NCBI GenBank assembly: GCA_947627215.1
Contig: CANQVD010000009.1
Location: forward strand, 45,490 to 109,489
From: an uncultured Eisenbergiella sp.
GTDB lineage: Bacteria > Bacillota > Clostridia > Lachnospirales > Lachnospiraceae
Direction: 5' to 3'
DNA length: 64,000 nt
Below are positions 9,100-18,120 of this stretch, piece after piece; the stretch's first letter is position 1; every line of letters begins with the position of its first letter. The notes beneath the pieces were generated by a model, which was given only the letters and a program-made list of their open reading frames with translations, did not search any database and was not told the DNA's origin. The position numbers and the translations under genes were made by a program.

Positions 9100-10218
9100 T
9101 CACCCTGTCCTGCCGTATTGTCCGTTTGCTTCCAGTGCTGCTTTGATAACCTGATCCATGTCATAATACTTGTACTCACCTAGCCGACCGCCAAAGATAA
9201 TGTTTTGTTCCTTGGCTGCCAGCTCCTTATACTGCTCATATAAGCGCTGGTTCTTCTCGTCATTAACCGGATAATACGGCTCGTCGCCAGGTCGCCATTC
9301 CTTTGAATACTCCCGGGTAATAACCGTCTTGCCTGCATTGCCCTTACCGAACTCAAAATGCTTGTGCTCGATGATGCGCGTATAAGGTGTTTCAGCATCG
9401 GTGAAGTTCATCCCCGCCACACCCTGGTAGTTGTCACAGTTCAATATCTCGGTCTCAAATCGCAGGCTGCGGTATTCCAGTGAACCATACTTGTATCCGA
9501 AATAGGCATCAATAGGTCCAGTGTACAGTACCGTTTCCGCCAGCTTGTCCAGTTCCGCCTTGCTGGCCAAGTAATCAACTCCCAACCGCACCTCGATACC
9601 CGTAAGCATATTCTCCACCATTTTGGTGTAGCCGCCGATAGGGATGCCCTGATACGAATGGTTAAAATAGTTGTTATCATACCGCAGACGCACCGGCAGG
9701 CGGCGGATAATAAAGCTTGGCAGTCGGTCACAGGGACGCCCCCATTGCTTTTGCGTATAACCTTTGATGAGCTTCTCATACACATCACGACCGACCAATT
9801 TGATAGCCTGTTCTTCAAGATTTTTCGGCTCGCCAGTTATTTCTTTGCATTGCTGTTCGAGGATGGCTCCGGCCTGCTGCGGGGTGTTGATGCCCCACAT
9901 CTGATGGAAGGTATTCATATTGAAAGGTAGATTGTACAACTCGCCCTTGTAGTTGGCCACCGGCTCATAACGGAAGTGATTAAACTTTACGAATCGCTGC
10001 ACATATCGCCACACTTCTTCGTTGTCGGTATGGAAAATGTGCGGACCATACATATGAATCTGAATACCATCTATTTCTTTTGAATAGATATTGCCGGCAA
10101 TGTGGTCCCGCTGGTCAATAACCAAACAACGCTTACCGTCATCCGTCATCCGGCGTGCAAACACCGCACCGAACAATCCAGCACCGACAATGAGGTAATC
10201 ATACGATTTCATACTCAT
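9100..10218 (-). CDS. glf: UDP-galactopyranose mutase
   Basis: A flavoenzyme converting UDP-galactopyranose to UDP-galactofuranose in the cytoplasm, so the polymer probably contains galactofuranose. The N-terminus YDYLIVGAGLFGAVFARR is the FAD-binding Rossmann motif, followed by RDHIAGNIYSKEIDGIQIH, YGPHIFHT and YNLPFNMNTFHQMWG. Later KGYTQKQWGRPCDRLP, GPIDAYFGYKYGSLEYRSL and FGGRLGEYKYYDMD are all family signatures. Either of two ATGs (10218 or 10212) may be the start; AGGAAGAG precedes both. The length of about 373 residues is as expected. galE three genes upstream could supply the UDP-galactose. Confidence 0.96.
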   Translation of the reverse strand: MSMKSYDYLIVGAGLFGAVFARRMTDDGKRCLVIDQRDHIAGNIYSKEIDGIQIHMYGPHIFHTDNEEVWRYVQRFVKFNHFRYEPVANYKGELYNLPFNMNTFHQMWGINTPQQAGAILEQQCKEITGEPKNLEEQAIKLVGRDVYEKLIKGYTQKQWGRPCDRLPSFIIRRLPVRLRYDNNYFNHSYQGIPIGGYTKMVENMLTGIEVRLGVDYLASKAELDKLAETVLYTGPIDAYFGYKYGSLEYRSLRFETEILNCDNYQGVAGMNFTDAETPYTRIIEHKHFEFGKGNAGKTVITREYSKEWRPGDEPYYPVNDEKNQRLYEQYKELAAKEQNIIFGGRLGEYKYYDMDQVIKAALEANGQYGRTG

Positions 10219-10269
10219 AACTCTTCCTTTTGGATTTTGCAAATTTTCCGTTCGCTACAGTAATTTTTC

Positions 10270-11199
10270 TCAAATAACGGCATACAGTACCGTTTCTGTA
10301 CCATTGTTGCGATATTGCCTTACATACAGTTTGTATTCCGGAACCAATTCGTGGATATATTCAGGAATGCGCAACATATCTTCGTCACTGTGATACAGGC
10401 AAATCGTCAGTTTGGGATGATTCCGACGAATCGTTTCCTCTGCTCCGTGCAGCGCAGCAAATTCAGAACCCTCGATATCCATCTTTATCCATGTCACATC
10501 TTTGCAAATAGGAATATCATCCATGCGCGCAACAGAAATTTGACATGTTGCTTCTGATTCATCCTGCGTAATGTGTGATTGTCCGCCGCTTGTTTTAAAG
10601 TAAAGGACAGCGTCATGATCCGAAACACCCTTATCGACGATCACAACTTTACCGTTGTCGCCAAAACCAGATCTCAGCAGGCTTTGGTTCGTCTTGTCCG
10701 GTTCAAGGGCAACGATTTTATAAAGGGAAACATTATCCCTTGCAGCATTTTTAATAAACAGCCTTATTGTATCGCCCGAAAAGGCACCACAGTCGGCAAA
10801 TACTTCCCCCTTTTGAACGTGAATAATATCTGGGGCGAAATACTGCTCCTGTATAGGGCTAATAAGTTCTTTTTTCAGCGGCTTTCTATCAGCACGGTAT
10901 GCGATTACCCCTCCCCACACCATTTTCGACTTTTCATCGGCAAAGATATGCAAAAGCTCGTTTATCCTTTTCTGATTGTCCAAATAATATTTTCGGCTTT
11001 TCAACATAGCACTTGATGGGTGCTTTCTCAATTTCCGATCTGATAAGGAAGTAAGGCATGCATTGATTGCGCTGGAGATGCCTGTATTATGTAAAGTCTG
11101 GGCGATAATTAAAGTCGCTTTATGCTCGTTCATCACCGACCATACACGATTTGCTGCATACGGCACTGTGAATTTTTGTCTTGTCTCCTGATTACCCAT
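10270..11199 (-). CDS. FkbM-family methyltransferase
   Basis: An S-adenosylmethionine-dependent O-methyltransferase, likely to methylate a sugar of the exopolysaccharide. The C-terminal two thirds carry the FkbM pattern: EVFADCGAFSGDTIRLF (SAM-binding motif I, near residue 140), YKIVALEPDKTNQ, the conserved VTWIKMDIEGSEFAALHGAE, and KLTICLYHSDEDM. The N-terminal 110 residues lack a recognisable domain and may bind the substrate or partner proteins. The ATG is preceded by GGGAGACAAAA. It sits between galE and glf, so a methylated galactose or galactofuranose is one possibility, which is inference only. Confidence 0.85.
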   Translation of the reverse strand: MGNQETRQKFTVPYAANRVWSVMNEHKATLIIAQTLHNTGISSAINACLTSLSDRKLRKHPSSAMLKSRKYYLDNQKRINELLHIFADEKSKMVWGGVIAYRADRKPLKKELISPIQEQYFAPDIIHVQKGEVFADCGAFSGDTIRLFIKNAARDNVSLYKIVALEPDKTNQSLLRSGFGDNGKVVIVDKGVSDHDAVLYFKTSGGQSHITQDESEATCQISVARMDDIPICKDVTWIKMDIEGSEFAALHGAEETIRRNHPKLTICLYHSDEDMLRIPEYIHELVPEYKLYVRQYRNNGTETVLYAVI

Positions 11200-11222
11200 T
11201 TTTGTCTCCCAATTGTTTTGAA

Positions 11223-12197
11223 TCAGTATATTTTCATTTCATGCCATCGCCACGCATGGCGGACGATAATATCAATATCGGCGTACTCCGGCTTCCAGCC
11301 CAGCACTGCTTTTGCCTTTTCACTGCTCCCCACAAGCACTGCCGGATCGCCCGGCCTGCGGGGCGAAGGTGTAACAGTGAAGTCTCTCCCCGTCACCCGT
11401 TTGACCGCACTGATAATCTCCAGCACGCTTGTCCCCTTCTCATTCCCCAGATTGAAACAGTCGCTTTCGCCGCCTCTTTCCAGATACTGCAGCGCCAGCA
11501 GATGCGCCCGTGCCAGGTCTGTCACATGGATATAATCTCGCACACAGCTTCCGTCCGGCGTGAGATAATCCATCCCAAAGACTTTGATATCCGGCCGCTT
11601 TCCCGACGCCGCATCCAGCACCAGCGGGATGATATGCGTCTCCGGGTTATGGCTTTCCCCAATTTCTCCGTCCGGGTCAGCACCCGCCGCGTTGAAATAA
11701 CGCAGCACGACATATTTTAATCCATACGCTTTTCCATAATCCCGGAAAATCCGCTCTACAGTCAGCTTCGTCTCTCCATAGGGATTGATCGGCTTCTGCG
11801 GCATCTCCTCCGTGATGGGCACTTTTTCAGGTTCCCCATAAGTTGCGCAGGTAGAAGAAAAAATGATCTTGTCACATTGATGCTTCCTCATCACATGGAG
11901 CAGATTCAGCGTATTCACGACATTGTTGAAATAATACTTTTCCGGCTCCCGCACGCTCTCGCCCACATAGGCATACGCAGCGAAATGGAGCACAGCGTCA
12001 ATGGGATATTTCTGAAACACAGCTTCTATCTCTTCCTGGTTTTTCAGGTCTCCCTGAATAAAAGTTCCCCATTTGACTGCCTCTTTATGTCCATATACCA
12101 GATTGTCAAATATAACTGTTTCATATCCCTGCTGTGATAACAACTTATTCGTGTGGGAGCCTATATACCCGGCCCCGCCGCAGATCAATACTGCCAT
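11223..12197 (-). CDS. galE: UDP-glucose 4-epimerase
   Basis: Interconverts UDP-glucose and UDP-galactose in the cytoplasm, feeding the Glf mutase and galactosyltransferases encoded downstream. The N-terminus shows the NAD motif CGGAGYIGSH; then HFAAYAYVGESV, FSSTCATYGEP, the catalytic NPYGETK (YxxxK), LRYFNAAGADPDGEIGE and GSCVRDYIHVTDLA, all diagnostic of GalE. The 324 residues are the usual length. GGAAGGGAAAG precedes the start. It immediately follows the initiating sugar-phosphate transferase. Confidence 0.95.
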   Translation of the reverse strand: MAVLICGGAGYIGSHTNKLLSQQGYETVIFDNLVYGHKEAVKWGTFIQGDLKNQEEIEAVFQKYPIDAVLHFAAYAYVGESVREPEKYYFNNVVNTLNLLHVMRKHQCDKIIFSSTCATYGEPEKVPITEEMPQKPINPYGETKLTVERIFRDYGKAYGLKYVVLRYFNAAGADPDGEIGESHNPETHIIPLVLDAASGKRPDIKVFGMDYLTPDGSCVRDYIHVTDLARAHLLALQYLERGGESDCFNLGNEKGTSVLEIISAVKRVTGRDFTVTPSPRRPGDPAVLVGSSEKAKAVLGWKPEYADIDIIVRHAWRWHEMKIY

Positions 12198-12215
12198 TTT
12201 CGTTCTTTCCCTTCC

Positions 12216-12911
12216 TTACTCGGCTCCCTTTCCGCTGATCACGGCAGGAATCGCCATGCAGATGATCTTCAAATCCGTCAATACGTCTGCCTCGTTTATG
12301 TACCGGTAATCCATCCGCATCCACTCATCAAATGGAACATCATTTCTACCACTGACCTGCCAGTAGCATACCAGTCCTGGCTTCGCCAGCAGCCGTTTCC
12401 TTTGCTGCTGTGTCAATTGCGCCGTCTCATAGGTTGGCAGCGGCCTTGGACCGACAATGCTCATCTGCCCCAACAGGATATTGATAAGCTGAGGCAGCTC
12501 GTCAATACTGGTTTTGCGAATCAGCTTTCCAACTCTTGTAACCCTCGGATCATTTGTGAGTTTGAACGCCGGACCGTCCAGCTCGTTTTGGGATTCCAGC
12601 TCAAATCTTTTCTCCGGGGCATCCCGAAACATGCTTCGGAACTTAATCATACGGAAAACCCTGCCGTTAAGACCGTTTCTTTCCTGAAAAAACAGCACCG
12701 GCCCCGGATCGTCTATGTAAATGGCGGCAGCAACGATCAAGAACAGCGGCAAAAGAAGAATCAGCCCAATAAGGCTCGCCGCGATGTCAAAGGTCCGTTT
12801 CATAAACCGGTATCCAAACCGCCTGTTTGGGGCAACCGAATAAATGGGAACTGCGACCGCATCCGTCAATTCATATGAAACCATCGATTCCTTCGGAACA
12901 GCCTGAGCCAT
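12216..12911 (-). CDS. Initiating undecaprenyl-phosphate sugar-phosphate transferase
   Basis: A monotopic membrane phosphoglycosyltransferase (bacterial sugar transferase family, RfbP/WcaJ/CpsE C-terminal domain) that loads the first sugar phosphate onto undecaprenyl phosphate. The order of motifs is RFMKRTFDIAASLIGLILLL (the membrane hairpin), PGPVLFFQERNGLNGRVF, MIKFRSM, VTRVGKLIRKTSIDELPQL, NILLGQMSIVGPRPLP and KPGLVCYWQVSGRNDVPFDE. The 231-residue protein lacks the long multi-spanning N-terminal half of WbaP/WcaJ, so it is the short catalytic-core type. Galactose-1-P or glucose-1-P is likely; the exact sugar is not known. Confidence 0.93.
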   Translation of the reverse strand: MAQAVPKESMVSYELTDAVAVPIYSVAPNRRFGYRFMKRTFDIAASLIGLILLLPLFLIVAAAIYIDDPGPVLFFQERNGLNGRVFRMIKFRSMFRDAPEKRFELESQNELDGPAFKLTNDPRVTRVGKLIRKTSIDELPQLINILLGQMSIVGPRPLPTYETAQLTQQQRKRLLAKPGLVCYWQVSGRNDVPFDEWMRMDYRYINEADVLTDLKIICMAIPAVISGKGAE

Positions 12912-12984
12912 GATCCTTCACCTCAACCATTTTTTTCATCGTTTTTCCATACAGGGCGTCCTGAAAGCCAGCTCTGCTGCACCC

Positions 12985-15684
12985 TCATGTCGTATCAAAC
13001 ACGATCCCGATTTCCGCCAGGCGCTCAATCCTGTCCGCCTCCAGCACGCCTTTTCTGTATCTCTGTTCCTGTGAGCGGAGCCATTCTCCCAGCGGGTATC
13101 CCTCCGCCGTCACATAGGACAAGAGGACCGGCACCTGCCCGCCGTTTCGGCGGTACGCCTTTGCGAAGCTGTATCCGCGGTTCCATCTGTCCGCCTGGAC
13201 ATTCCAGACCATGCCCAATCCCTCCAGCATCCGGATCCGCTCGCCGGTCAGCTTTCCCTCCCGATACCGGGTGCGCTGGTTCCAGATCCAGATTCCCAGC
13301 CGGTATCCGTCTTTTGCCGTATAGCTTCCTTTTACATCGAGATGTCCGTGTTCGCCGTAGTAGGCCCTTGCGTGTTCCAGACCGCGCAGCCATGCTTCCT
13401 CTGTCACATCCCATGTGATCCCGAGGGCTTCCAGCCGCCTGATCTGCACGGGCTTCAGCTTGCCCTCCGCATGTTTTTTCCGCTGTTCCGATACCCATGC
13501 ACCGAGGGGAAAGCCGTCCGCGTCCCTGTATCCGGCAGGCGGGTTCAGCCCGCCCTGCGCGTCGAAATAGGCTTTCGCATATCCGTATGCGCGTTCCCAT
13601 CTGCTCCTGTCCCGATGCCAGCTCATGCCGATCTCATCCAGCAGGCGGATCTGTTCCTCCGAAATATATTTTCCCCTCTTCCGGTTGTACCGCTGCTGGG
13701 AGATCCACGTCCCCAGCCTCACGCCGTCCTCCGTCTCGTAATGTACATGGATATTCAGGTTGCCGTGGTCCCGATAGTACTGCTTCGCAAGCTCATAATA
13801 CTGCTGCCAGTTGCGGGTCAGAACGGATTCCCACTGTATCCCGATCCCCTCCAGCCTGCGCCTTCTCTCTTCCTTCAGGGTCCCGCTGTGATACTGATTC
13901 CTGACGCCGCGATACCACGCTCCCAGACGTACCCCGTCCTTTGTTTCATACGCTGCCGGGATGTCCAGATCGCCATGCTCCTTCAGGTAGGCCTTTGCCG
14001 CTTCAAATTTCTGCTCCCATGCGTCCTCAAATTCCCACACCATGCCCAGCGCGGAAAGCCTGTCGAACTGTTCGTCCGTAAGTATTCCGTCCCGCTGCTT
14101 CCGGCGCTGCCGGATGATCCAGTATGCCAGTCCGGGATCCATCCTGCGGGTAGGGAGGAGATCGCCGTGGGCGTCCCGATATTCCTTCGCCTGACGGTAT
14201 TTTTCTTCCCAATGCCGCTCCTGCTGGGTCTGCCAGCTCATGCCGATCTGATTCAGCTTCTCGATCTGTTCCTGGCTGATCCCCGCGCCGCTGCGGTAGT
14301 TGGTTCGCTGCGTAACGATCCAGAGCCCCAGCTTCGTCCCGTCCGGCGCAACGTAGTCGGCAGCGGGAAGCAGGTCGCCGTTTTCCCGATAATAGGCTTC
14401 CGCCTCCGCATACATGAACTCCCAGGAGGCGGTGAGCGTATCCTCCAGCTCATGGAACAGCGCGCGGCAGTCCTCCACCGCTTCGATGATCTGAAACCGC
14501 TCGTTGACAAGGATTCCCGGTTCTCCCAGAAGCTGGTAAAGCTGCCGGAATTCCCGCATCTCATCCTGAATAGCGCTGATGCTGTATAATCCGGCTATGT
14601 TATTGACAATATCAAAGATCACCGGCTCCCCGGAGCCGCTCGCTGACAGCGCCCGCCCGATCTGCTGCTTATAGACAGTGGGCGATACCGTCGGCCGCAG
14701 CAGGATCACCCCGTCCACCCCGTCCACATGGATGCCTTCGTTCAGGGCGTCGATGCAATAGAGCAGGCGCAGATGGTCGTCCTCCCTGTCCGCCTTAAAC
14801 GCATCGAAGGATTCGCTTGCCTCCGGGTCCTGGGAATAGACCGAATACACCCGCGGGCATTCATCCACGGAATGGAACCACTCCGGATGTCCCATCATCT
14901 CATCCATGTGCTCCTTATTGGAGCAGAACACGATGTATTTCCCATGCGGGGCAGGCATATATTTCCGGAAGATCACATCCAGTCCGTCCGCCTTTTCCAG
15001 GGTGCGCCGCAGCGCTTCGAGGATCCGGTCGGCCCGATCCCGCTGGCGTCTGTTCCGGATGCTGAGGATTCTTTTTTGATACCGCTCCAGATCCTTCCGG
15101 TACGAGTAAACCGCCATCACATAGCGGGGCGGGTTCAGGATCCCGCGCGAGATCGCCTCTCCCAGCGTCATTTCCGAGGCGATATTTCCCCCAAACAGCT
15201 CCTCCGACATGTCCCTCCGGTTGTCGAGATAACGGACCGCCGTTGCGGAAAGGCCCAGCACCGGCACGTCGGGAAAAAGGCGCAGGAGCCTTGCGACGCC
15301 GGTCTGCCACTGCGCCGCCCCTGCCCTGTGAAACTCATCCCATATCTCCAGAGACGGGTTGAGGGCCCGAACGGACGCCTCATCCATGTTCATGAGCTTC
15401 GCATAGGTCAGGTAAACGATATTGCCCGGAACCTCGGCGCCGGTCGCCCTGAGATTCTCGATCTGCGTCCGGAAGATGTACTCGCTGGGGGACAGCCACA
15501 AAACGGTTTTGTCCGGATGATCCTCGCACAGCTTAAAGCCGATGAAGGATTTCCCCGTGCCGGTGGGATGGATCACCGCGGCTCTGCCCGTTTCCAGCAT
15601 CATTTCCGACGCCGCTTCGTATGCGGCCTGATTATGTTTGTATAACGTGACGGAAGCGGGACCGGTCCGCGATTCAGTCCCCAT
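12985..15684 (-). CDS. DEAD/DEAH-type helicase with seven helicase-associated (HA) repeats
   Basis: A superfamily 2 helicase of about 899 residues lying inside the capsule operon. The N-terminal motor shows VIHPTGTGKSFIG (Walker A), WDEFHRAG (motif II variant), LGLSATAVRYLDNRRDM (motif III) and ILLRPTVSPTVYKQQIGRAL (motif VI region). The C-terminal half is seven copies of a roughly 65-residue helicase-associated domain, each with the pattern W...A+.YY...G.L......DG..LG.W...QR...+G.L....+..L..+G+.W. Start is uncertain: the ATG at 15684 overlaps the cpsD stop by 11 bp and suggests translational coupling. HA repeats are thought to bind nucleic acid. A role in capsule biology is not established. 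Confidence 0.85.
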   Translation of the reverse strand: MGTESRTGPASVTLYKHNQAAYEAASEMMLETGRAAVIHPTGTGKSFIGFKLCEDHPDKTVLWLSPSEYIFRTQIENLRATGAEVPGNIVYLTYAKLMNMDEASVRALNPSLEIWDEFHRAGAAQWQTGVARLLRLFPDVPVLGLSATAVRYLDNRRDMSEELFGGNIASEMTLGEAISRGILNPPRYVMAVYSYRKDLERYQKRILSIRNRRQRDRADRILEALRRTLEKADGLDVIFRKYMPAPHGKYIVFCSNKEHMDEMMGHPEWFHSVDECPRVYSVYSQDPEASESFDAFKADREDDHLRLLYCIDALNEGIHVDGVDGVILLRPTVSPTVYKQQIGRALSASGSGEPVIFDIVNNIAGLYSISAIQDEMREFRQLYQLLGEPGILVNERFQIIEAVEDCRALFHELEDTLTASWEFMYAEAEAYYRENGDLLPAADYVAPDGTKLGLWIVTQRTNYRSGAGISQEQIEKLNQIGMSWQTQQERHWEEKYRQAKEYRDAHGDLLPTRRMDPGLAYWIIRQRRKQRDGILTDEQFDRLSALGMVWEFEDAWEQKFEAAKAYLKEHGDLDIPAAYETKDGVRLGAWYRGVRNQYHSGTLKEERRRRLEGIGIQWESVLTRNWQQYYELAKQYYRDHGNLNIHVHYETEDGVRLGTWISQQRYNRKRGKYISEEQIRLLDEIGMSWHRDRSRWERAYGYAKAYFDAQGGLNPPAGYRDADGFPLGAWVSEQRKKHAEGKLKPVQIRRLEALGITWDVTEEAWLRGLEHARAYYGEHGHLDVKGSYTAKDGYRLGIWIWNQRTRYREGKLTGERIRMLEGLGMVWNVQADRWNRGYSFAKAYRRNGGQVPVLLSYVTAEGYPLGEWLRSQEQRYRKGVLEADRIERLAEIGIVFDTT

Positions 15685-16369
15685 ACTGCCCATAGTACTT
15701 CCCGTAATACCTGCCATAATACTTTCCGTAATACCCCTTCCCGGAAAGGTTCACCTTGTTCAGCACGCACCCCAGGATCTTCGCGTCCGCGATCTCCAAC
15801 TGCTCCTTCGCCTTTCTGGCAAACCGGTAGCTGATCGCGCCGCATTCCAGGACGATCACCATGCCGTCGCAGCACTTCGAAACGACGGCCGCGTCGATGA
15901 CGCTGCCGATCGGAGGCGTATCCACGATGACGATATCGAACTCCTCCCGCGCTTTTTCAACCGCGTTTTTAAAGATCTGATTGCCCAGAAGCTCGCTGGG
16001 GTTCGGCGGCACGGGGCCGGCGAAGATCATATAAAAATCGGGGACATCCGTCGCGCAGATGACGTCGTCGAAAGCCTGCTTCCCGGCCAGGCAGTTCGTG
16101 AGCCCCAGCTTCACACGCCCCTTCCTGTACCGCGACTTCATCGTCGACTTCCTAAGGTCCGCGTCGATCAGAAGCGTTTTCTTTCCCGCCTGCGCGAAGG
16201 AAAGCGCCAGTTCAAAGGAAACGCTCGATTTCCCCTCGTTGGGCGTCGCGCTGGTGATCCCGATCACCCTGATGCTGTCCCCGGAAAACTCAATGTTCGT
16301 CCGCAGGGTCTTAAAGGCCTCCCTCGTCCTGAAGTCCTGCGCCTGCTGTTTGATCTCGATCTCCTGCAT
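15674..16369 (-). CDS. cpsD: BY-family tyrosine kinase (CpsD/Wze type)
   Basis: Cytoplasmic bacterial tyrosine kinase that works with the membrane activator CpsC to control chain length and export. Motifs are GITSATPNEGKSSVSFELAL (Walker A), TLLIDADLRKSTMKSRY (Walker A') and DIVIVDTPPIGSVIDAAVV (Walker B). The C-terminal autophosphorylation tail is the repeat GYYGKYYGRYYGKYYGQY, nine tyrosines in about 17 residues, encoded by near-identical 12-base DNA units. The 231-residue length is typical. The cognate phosphatase cpsB and activator cpsC lie directly upstream. Confidence 0.94.
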   Translation of the reverse strand: MQEIEIKQQAQDFRTREAFKTLRTNIEFSGDSIRVIGITSATPNEGKSSVSFELALSFAQAGKKTLLIDADLRKSTMKSRYRKGRVKLGLTNCLAGKQAFDDVICATDVPDFYMIFAGPVPPNPSELLGNQIFKNAVEKAREEFDIVIVDTPPIGSVIDAAVVSKCCDGMVIVLECGAISYRFARKAKEQLEIADAKILGCVLNKVNLSGKGYYGKYYGRYYGKYYGQYGD

Positions 16370-16386
16370 GGGAATCTTCCTTCCGT

Positions 16387-17220
16387 CTATCTGTCATTAA
16401 AATCGTCGATCAGGATCTCGCTGTCGTCGTCGGAAGCTTCTTTGTCCGGCTCCGCCTCTTCCTCCGACGGGGGCCTGACGCCGCCCTGGCTGCCTTTCTT
16501 ATTCTTTCTCCTGCCCTTTCTTCCGGCATGTTCCTCTTCCATGACAGGGATCAGGGCCAGCGTGCTGATCCCCAGATACCGTTCCGCGTCTTCCGCGGAT
16601 TTGATCGTATCGTCGGTGAGATACAGGACCAGAAGGACGGCCGCGCACAGAAAGACGCCGAGAAAGCCCCCGACTGCCGTCCATATCAGAACGGAGGGCT
16701 CCGACGGTTCGTCAGGCAGGTTGGCGTGATCCACCACGTTCACCGCTTCGACATCCGTGACGTTCTGGATATGCTCCGAGGCGACGTCCCTGATGCAGTC
16801 CGCGATTATCCGCGCCTCCACCGGGACCGGATCCTTCACGGTGATGCTGATGATCCGGGTATCCGTGATCGTCTCCACATCGACCCTGTCCAGAAGCTCC
16901 TCGTAATCGTCGTCCAGACCGCATTCCTGAATGACGGACTCCAGCACATACCGGCAGGTGATCAGCTCGCCATAGTCCTTCGTCAACTGCGTGGCGAGCT
17001 GGGTATCGCTGTAGGTCAGGCTGTCTCCCCCGGTCTTGCTTAAGATATAGATCTTTGTGGTCGATTCATACTGCGGGGTCAGCACAAACGAGCTGAGCGC
17101 AAACGCGGCCCCGCCCGCCAGGATCCCGCAAAGGAGGAGCAGCCACAGTCTGTGCAGCATTAAGCCCAGTACTTCCCCAAGATCGATCTCGATTTCATCG
17201 TTTCTGTCTGTCTCGTGCAT
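16387..17220 (-). CDS. cpsC: Chain-length regulator/kinase activator (CpsC, Wzz family)
   Basis: Polysaccharide co-polymerase of the inner membrane that activates CpsD and sets polymer length. Two membrane segments are visible: one near the N-terminus (HRLWLLLLCGILAGGAAFAL) and one near residue 190 (SVLIWTAVGGFLGVFLCAAV). Between them lies the extracellular Wzz domain with YESTTKIYILSK. The PxxP region before the second segment reads LPDEPSEPS. The cytoplasmic tail is acidic (SEEEAEPDKEASDDDSEI). The ATG at 17220 is chosen because AAGGAAG lies just upstream and it begins 11 bases after the cpsB stop. About 277 residues. Confidence 0.9.
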   Translation of the reverse strand: MHETDRNDEIEIDLGEVLGLMLHRLWLLLLCGILAGGAAFALSSFVLTPQYESTTKIYILSKTGGDSLTYSDTQLATQLTKDYGELITCRYVLESVIQECGLDDDYEELLDRVDVETITDTRIISITVKDPVPVEARIIADCIRDVASEHIQNVTDVEAVNVVDHANLPDEPSEPSVLIWTAVGGFLGVFLCAAVLLVLYLTDDTIKSAEDAERYLGISTLALIPVMEEEHAGRKGRRKNKKGSQGGVRPPSEEEAEPDKEASDDDSEILIDDFNDR

Positions 17221-17230
17221 GTCGCTTCCT

Positions 17231-17974
17231 TCATCCCTGTTTTTTGTCATTGATTATCTTCATCGCGTTGCCAAAGCAGACCGCGTCCGCGTATGCGGGA
17301 TCATACCTTCTGTAAAGCTGGGACAGGCATTTTCTCACATCCGGGGACCGGCGTCCGTCGTCATGGGCGTCCGTCCCCACATAATCCGCCAGCCGTTCCT
17401 TCAGCAGCCTGTGGGCAAACCTCTTTACGCCAAACCCGAGGGCGCCCGTGATGCTGGCCGCGTTGATCTGGATCCCCACATTCAGGCCCTTCAGCTCCTT
17501 CACGTTTTCCCAGTTCTGCAGCAGGCATTCGTAGCGCTCCGCGTGGGCGAGGATCGGCTCGTAGCCCATGCCGCCGAGTTCATCCAGCGCGTTCCTGATG
17601 TAGGAAAACGGATGGGCCGGAAAGAATTCGATCAGGACGTACCGGCTGCCCGCCAGGGTAAGCGCACGGCCCTCCTCCAGCCGCTCCGCGATCTCCCCAG
17701 AATAGAGGATCTCATTCCCGGCGTACAGGGAAACCTCCATCCCCCTTTTCGCCGCTTCCCGCCGCACCTCCTCCATCCGCCCGCAGATCGTGGAAACGCT
17801 CGCGTTATGTCGCCCTTCCTTATAATGGGGCGTCAGGATGAAATTTCGTATGCCGCTCTCATAGGCGGTCCGGATCATCCGCATGGACTGCTCCATATCC
17901 CTCGCGCCGTCGTCTACGCCCGGCAGGATGTGGCAGTGCATGTCAACCATTCCTGGCCTGTCTCCTGCAGTCAT
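17231..17974 (-). CDS. cpsB: Tyrosine-protein phosphatase (CpsB/YwqE, PHP family)
   Basis: Metal-dependent phosphotyrosine phosphatase that reverses CpsD autophosphorylation. The PHP-domain metal ligands are seen as VDMHCHILPGVDDGA at the start, LTPHYKEGRH near residue 50, PILAHAERYE near residue 140 and YVGTDAHDDG near residue 205. About 247 residues from the ATG at 17974 (GGAAAAAGAT upstream). A shorter start at 17950 is also possible. It is followed within 11 bases by cpsC, giving the classical phosphatase-activator-kinase order. Confidence 0.92.
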   Translation of the reverse strand: MTAGDRPGMVDMHCHILPGVDDGARDMEQSMRMIRTAYESGIRNFILTPHYKEGRHNASVSTICGRMEEVRREAAKRGMEVSLYAGNEILYSGEIAERLEEGRALTLAGSRYVLIEFFPAHPFSYIRNALDELGGMGYEPILAHAERYECLLQNWENVKELKGLNVGIQINAASITGALGFGVKRFAHRLLKERLADYVGTDAHDDGRRSPDVRKCLSQLYRRYDPAYADAVCFGNAMKIINDKKQG

Positions 17975-18120
17975 ATCTTTTTCCCGCACCCGCCCCGCCC
18001 GCAGGCGGGGACGGGATGCTTTCGAAACCACACATTTTTGGAAACTGATTCAACGGAGTGCTGACCTTTTACAGGCACGCGCTCCTCTCACCGCTGCGTC
18101 CAGGCAGCCCGCAGGACCGG

